The position numbers and the translations under genes were made by a program. Under the pieces are notes generated by a model, which was not told where the DNA came from, made no database searches, and saw only the letters and a list, made by a program, of their open reading frames with translations. Positions 61,054-64,000 of a DNA stretch of 64,000 nucleotides are shown piece by piece. Source of the DNA: Patellaria atrata CBS 101060 (lineage: Eukaryota; Ascomycota; Dothideomycetes; Patellariales; Patellariaceae); the NCBI GenBank assembly GCA_010093705.1, contig MU006106.1, forward strand, positions 62,001 to 126,000, read 5' to 3'. Numbering within the stretch: position 1 is the first letter of the stretch; the number at the start of each line of letters is the position of its first letter.

Positions 61054-64000
61054 GGCTATCAAAACGATCACAGCTCTTTGGATCGCAGTGGATGGGAAGC
61101 TGCAACCTAACCTACCTTAACCGTAACCTACGGTACTGTTAGTATAACTAGCACCCTCATAACGCATTTCCACCCCTTACCACCACTCCCCTACACCACC
61201 AGGGGTTAAAGGGTTAAACACTTCCAGGTTAGTTTCAAGAGTCGCTCGAGCCGGTATAAGAATAGGGGGTTTGACCTTGAACGGAGAAACGGCGACCCTA
61301 AAAGCCTTGTCTGAGACAAATTGACCACTGGTCTCTTAGATGTTACTTACACAAAGAAAGACGGGAGGGCCACAGGTTATGGTTGAAGGAATGGCAGGCA
61401 TAACCCGCATCTTCTCCCCTAAACTTCGAGAACCACTCCGCTAGGAGCATTAGTGGTCTGCGCTAGAACTGGAGCGAAATCTCACTGCTACGACAACCTG
61501 GACAGGTATGTCTTCCCATGAACGCGCTTACTCGAGCATGGACCGTGATATGCAGTATGTAATATAGGGGGTTATATTGCATGGAAACGGGATGTAAAGT
61601 GTAAATGGGTCAAGATAAAGATCGAGAAAGTCATTTGTCCGTCGTATGCCGACAGACAACAGACGACAGACTACAGAAGATTCTGTTGGAGTAGCAATCC
61701 AATGGATGGGTGACTAATACTGTATCTTTAAGAGCATCTGAGCTGGAGGTCCAGTATGACCTTGCAGATAAGCACCTCTGCTTTCTTGCTAGCTTCCATA
61801 GCCCACCGAACCGTACCACCAGCCATCCATGGATCCGTTGGAATTATTTGAGATTTGAGATTTGAGATTTGAAATTCGAGATTGTTGGAACCTGGGATTT
61901 CCCTTAAATCCGGCGATTGAAACCCAATACCAGTCGGATGATTGGTTGCTGCCAGGTTGCTCAGAATGAAGCCGGTCCTACGGTGGTGCATGGCAAAACT
62001 CCCGTTACCAAAGATTAGGGAAAACTCAATCTCAGAGGCACAGATGGTGTGACCTAAAGATCTCATTTGTGCTCGCCTCATCTCCTCGCTCCTTTTCCTC
62101 CCTTGCTCTCTTTTCGGCTCTCCCGTCCAGGCTCATGTTTTCCTTGGAGTTGAAGTCTGCTGTTTTGTGTAAGCTGTAGACATCGATTAATCGATTCGTA
62201 TGTCAAGTGATGGCGCTTCCCCATGTTCGGATTACATCCCAAAACTAGAAAGACAAAAGGTTAGTAAGACACCTTAGATAGTAGCCGAGGCAGCTTGATT
62301 CTCGCTTGTTGACCTTTCTTGCAACTTCTGTTTCATTCAATATATCTACACTAAGGTCACCTTACGTCTTGTTGACGTTTACAGTCTACAGTAAGTAGAA
62401 CTAGGTGGAACTGGTTCTAGTCTCTCCGGACAAATGAGATTTTCCGCCGAGAGTCTAAGGTAGCTCGACTTTAGAACGACCTCCAAACTTCAAACTCTTC
62501 AAACCCTTCATAGACAATGGAAGACAAAATGTACGATACAGTACATACGATCACGAGTCCCAAAAGCTAGTGTTGCGCAAGCGTGAAGCATTTGAGCAAC
62601 CCTTAAGCTAACTCGTTACCTAGACTACATCCCCTCGATCTCTCTTTCATCTTACAGCGTTGGGTTGTGGAGCAGGTTCCCGAATGTAACCTACCATTCT
62701 ACGGTTCATAGAGATTGTGAACTTCAATCGTATCAAAGGTATTTTCTGTTTAAGGTAAAAAGCTCACAAGATAGTAAGACAACGGATTTCTTGGCTCTTA
62801 TTCATAGACCAATCCTTTCGAGCGGGGAGAACAGAGCTTTTATAGCTAAGGTAAGGTACATGCCGACTGACCACTCCGATACTTCCTAGTTCCTACAGTC
62901 TACTTAAGAATTTCAACAACTATAGACCCCCCTCTGAAAGATTAGAGGTTAAGGTACCTCCTATCTTCCATCACAAATCAGAAGCTTTCTCGTTAATCCC
63001 GAATCCAGTCTCACCCTATCGTCTGCGCCCAAGAGTCACCTGATTCAGACGCAGTGCTAAGGTAGTATCTAGCGTCTAGACGTTAACCGACAACACTCTT
63101 TTTTTTTCCAATTTTTTTTAGCGGTGACGTATGGGGTACACGCTCCGTGAATTCCCCAAGTTGCGGGTGTCATAACCGTCGTTAAGCTTGCAATTTAGGT
63201 TATGGTCCACTACGGCCCGGGAGATCACTGCTCTAGCCCGGCCAACCGTTCTCCTTTTGCATTAGCTGTGCCAGAAGTACCGTACAACACCTCTCTGCAA
63301 TGTCACACCACTATCATGCTGCTCTGGTCCCTCGAAACTTTGAATATGCCCTTGTCAACAAAGGTATTCAGAAAGGTTGTATACCCCCATTCTTCTTACG
63401 CTATTTCTCACATGAAAGATTTGGAACCCTCTGTCCTTTCCTTCCGAGAGACTTCAATCATTTCAATGTATGCTTTGGGGTCTGACAAAAGATACCTGAA
63501 ACTCGACAACAGCCCCGTGGATCAATAATTCAAATCATATGCTGATCGTTCAGGGGCTTTGAGAACCCCTCTGGTTCACTACGCAGTCGGATTATGAATG
63601 GTAACCAATTACCATAGAAAAGCTAAAACCTTACCTCGGCCACCCTATTTCAATCCACGCACTCCACTTCACCACCGTTGAATAATAGAAGGCTAAGAGG
63701 ACCTGCAGTAGTCTCCAGTATTCCGAACTGGTTCAGGCGGCGGATCTAGATGTGTCTGATCTTCGGACTTGGAGGATACAGCATTAGCCAAAGTTTATGC
63801 TTGATTGACAAGTATTTGAAATCTCCAAAGCTCTAAGTTGAGTTCCCTAGACATAGTTCGACTAGACTAACTACATTCGTGCTTATGGTTCACCATCAGG
63901 CACTTGTCCTAAGTTTTGAAACTTCTTCGGCAAGTAATATTTATGTATTTTGTCTAGAGGAGACCAACTTAGGGATAGTACTATAAACTTTATAGTTTAT

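Larger units (their letters stand above)
59454..64000. other. Long gene-free region with minisatellites
   Basis: No protein gene is supported. The stretch has three tandem repeats (listed separately), repeated ACTTGCACCTTCC near 60648-60685, a short TTTGAGA repeat near 61850-61873, and many TAAGGTA words between 62270 and 63070. Open frames such as 63202-63528 (+) have no family signature. Confidence 0.5.

Overview
The window is nuclear DNA of a filamentous ascomycete (Pezizomycotina). The genes carry many short introns of about 47-70 bases with GT...AG ends and CTRAC-like branch sites. Several families are fungal: the kinetochore DASH subunit Dam1, Slm1, Pkr1, an Mto1/ApsB-type gamma-tubulin anchor and GPI-anchored serine-rich cupredoxins. 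A class such as Leotiomycetes is plausible, but that is a guess from protein flavour and not shown by the sequence. One run of 100 N (56495-56594) marks an assembly gap.

Layout. 1-10.7 kb: a cytochrome P450, a SprT-type metalloprotease with a zinc ribbon, Dam1, a CRAL-TRIO (Sec14-like) protein with an N-terminal mitochondrial-style leader, and a GPI-anchored cupredoxin that seems to have lost its copper ligands. 10.7-16.9 kb: a gene-poor stretch with minisatellites and palindromes, holding one divergent NPP1/NLP-family secreted protein. 16.9-30.5 kb: Slm1, an ecdysoneless (ECD) homologue, an Mto1-like coiled-coil protein, an MFS sugar transporter and the V-ATPase assembly factor Pkr1. 30.9-45.7 kb: a decayed F-box gene, prenylcysteine oxidase, Vps4, prefoldin subunit 6, a U2 snRNA gene, a doubtful HNH-like gene, Tan1 and an APH-fold kinase-like protein. 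47.6-59.5 kb: Cue3/ASCC2, ribosomal protein S20 (uS10), a long secreted Ser/Thr-rich repeat protein, and a conserved fungal protein of unknown function. 59.5-64 kb holds no gene I can support.

Most genes are single-copy housekeeping genes rather than one pathway. Loose themes are membrane traffic and lipid signalling (Vps4, Slm1, CRAL-TRIO, Pkr1), mitosis and microtubules (Dam1, Mto1-like) and translation (RPS20, Cue3, Tan1), with splicing served by U2. Several pairs share short divergent promoters: Dam1/CRAL-TRIO, ECD/Mto1-like, Vps4/PFDN6, Cue3/RPS20. No biosynthetic cluster, virus-derived element, CRISPR array, tRNA or rRNA was found.

The observations most worth a second look are the dense TAAGGTA/TACCTTA words in the intergenic DNA, the copper-ligand-less cupredoxin, the leader on the CRAL-TRIO protein, the kinase-like protein lacking its metal-binding Asp, the F-box gene whose stops look like C-to-T changes at CpA, and a recent in-frame 31-residue duplication in the Mto1-like coiled coil. 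I found no clear new multi-gene system.
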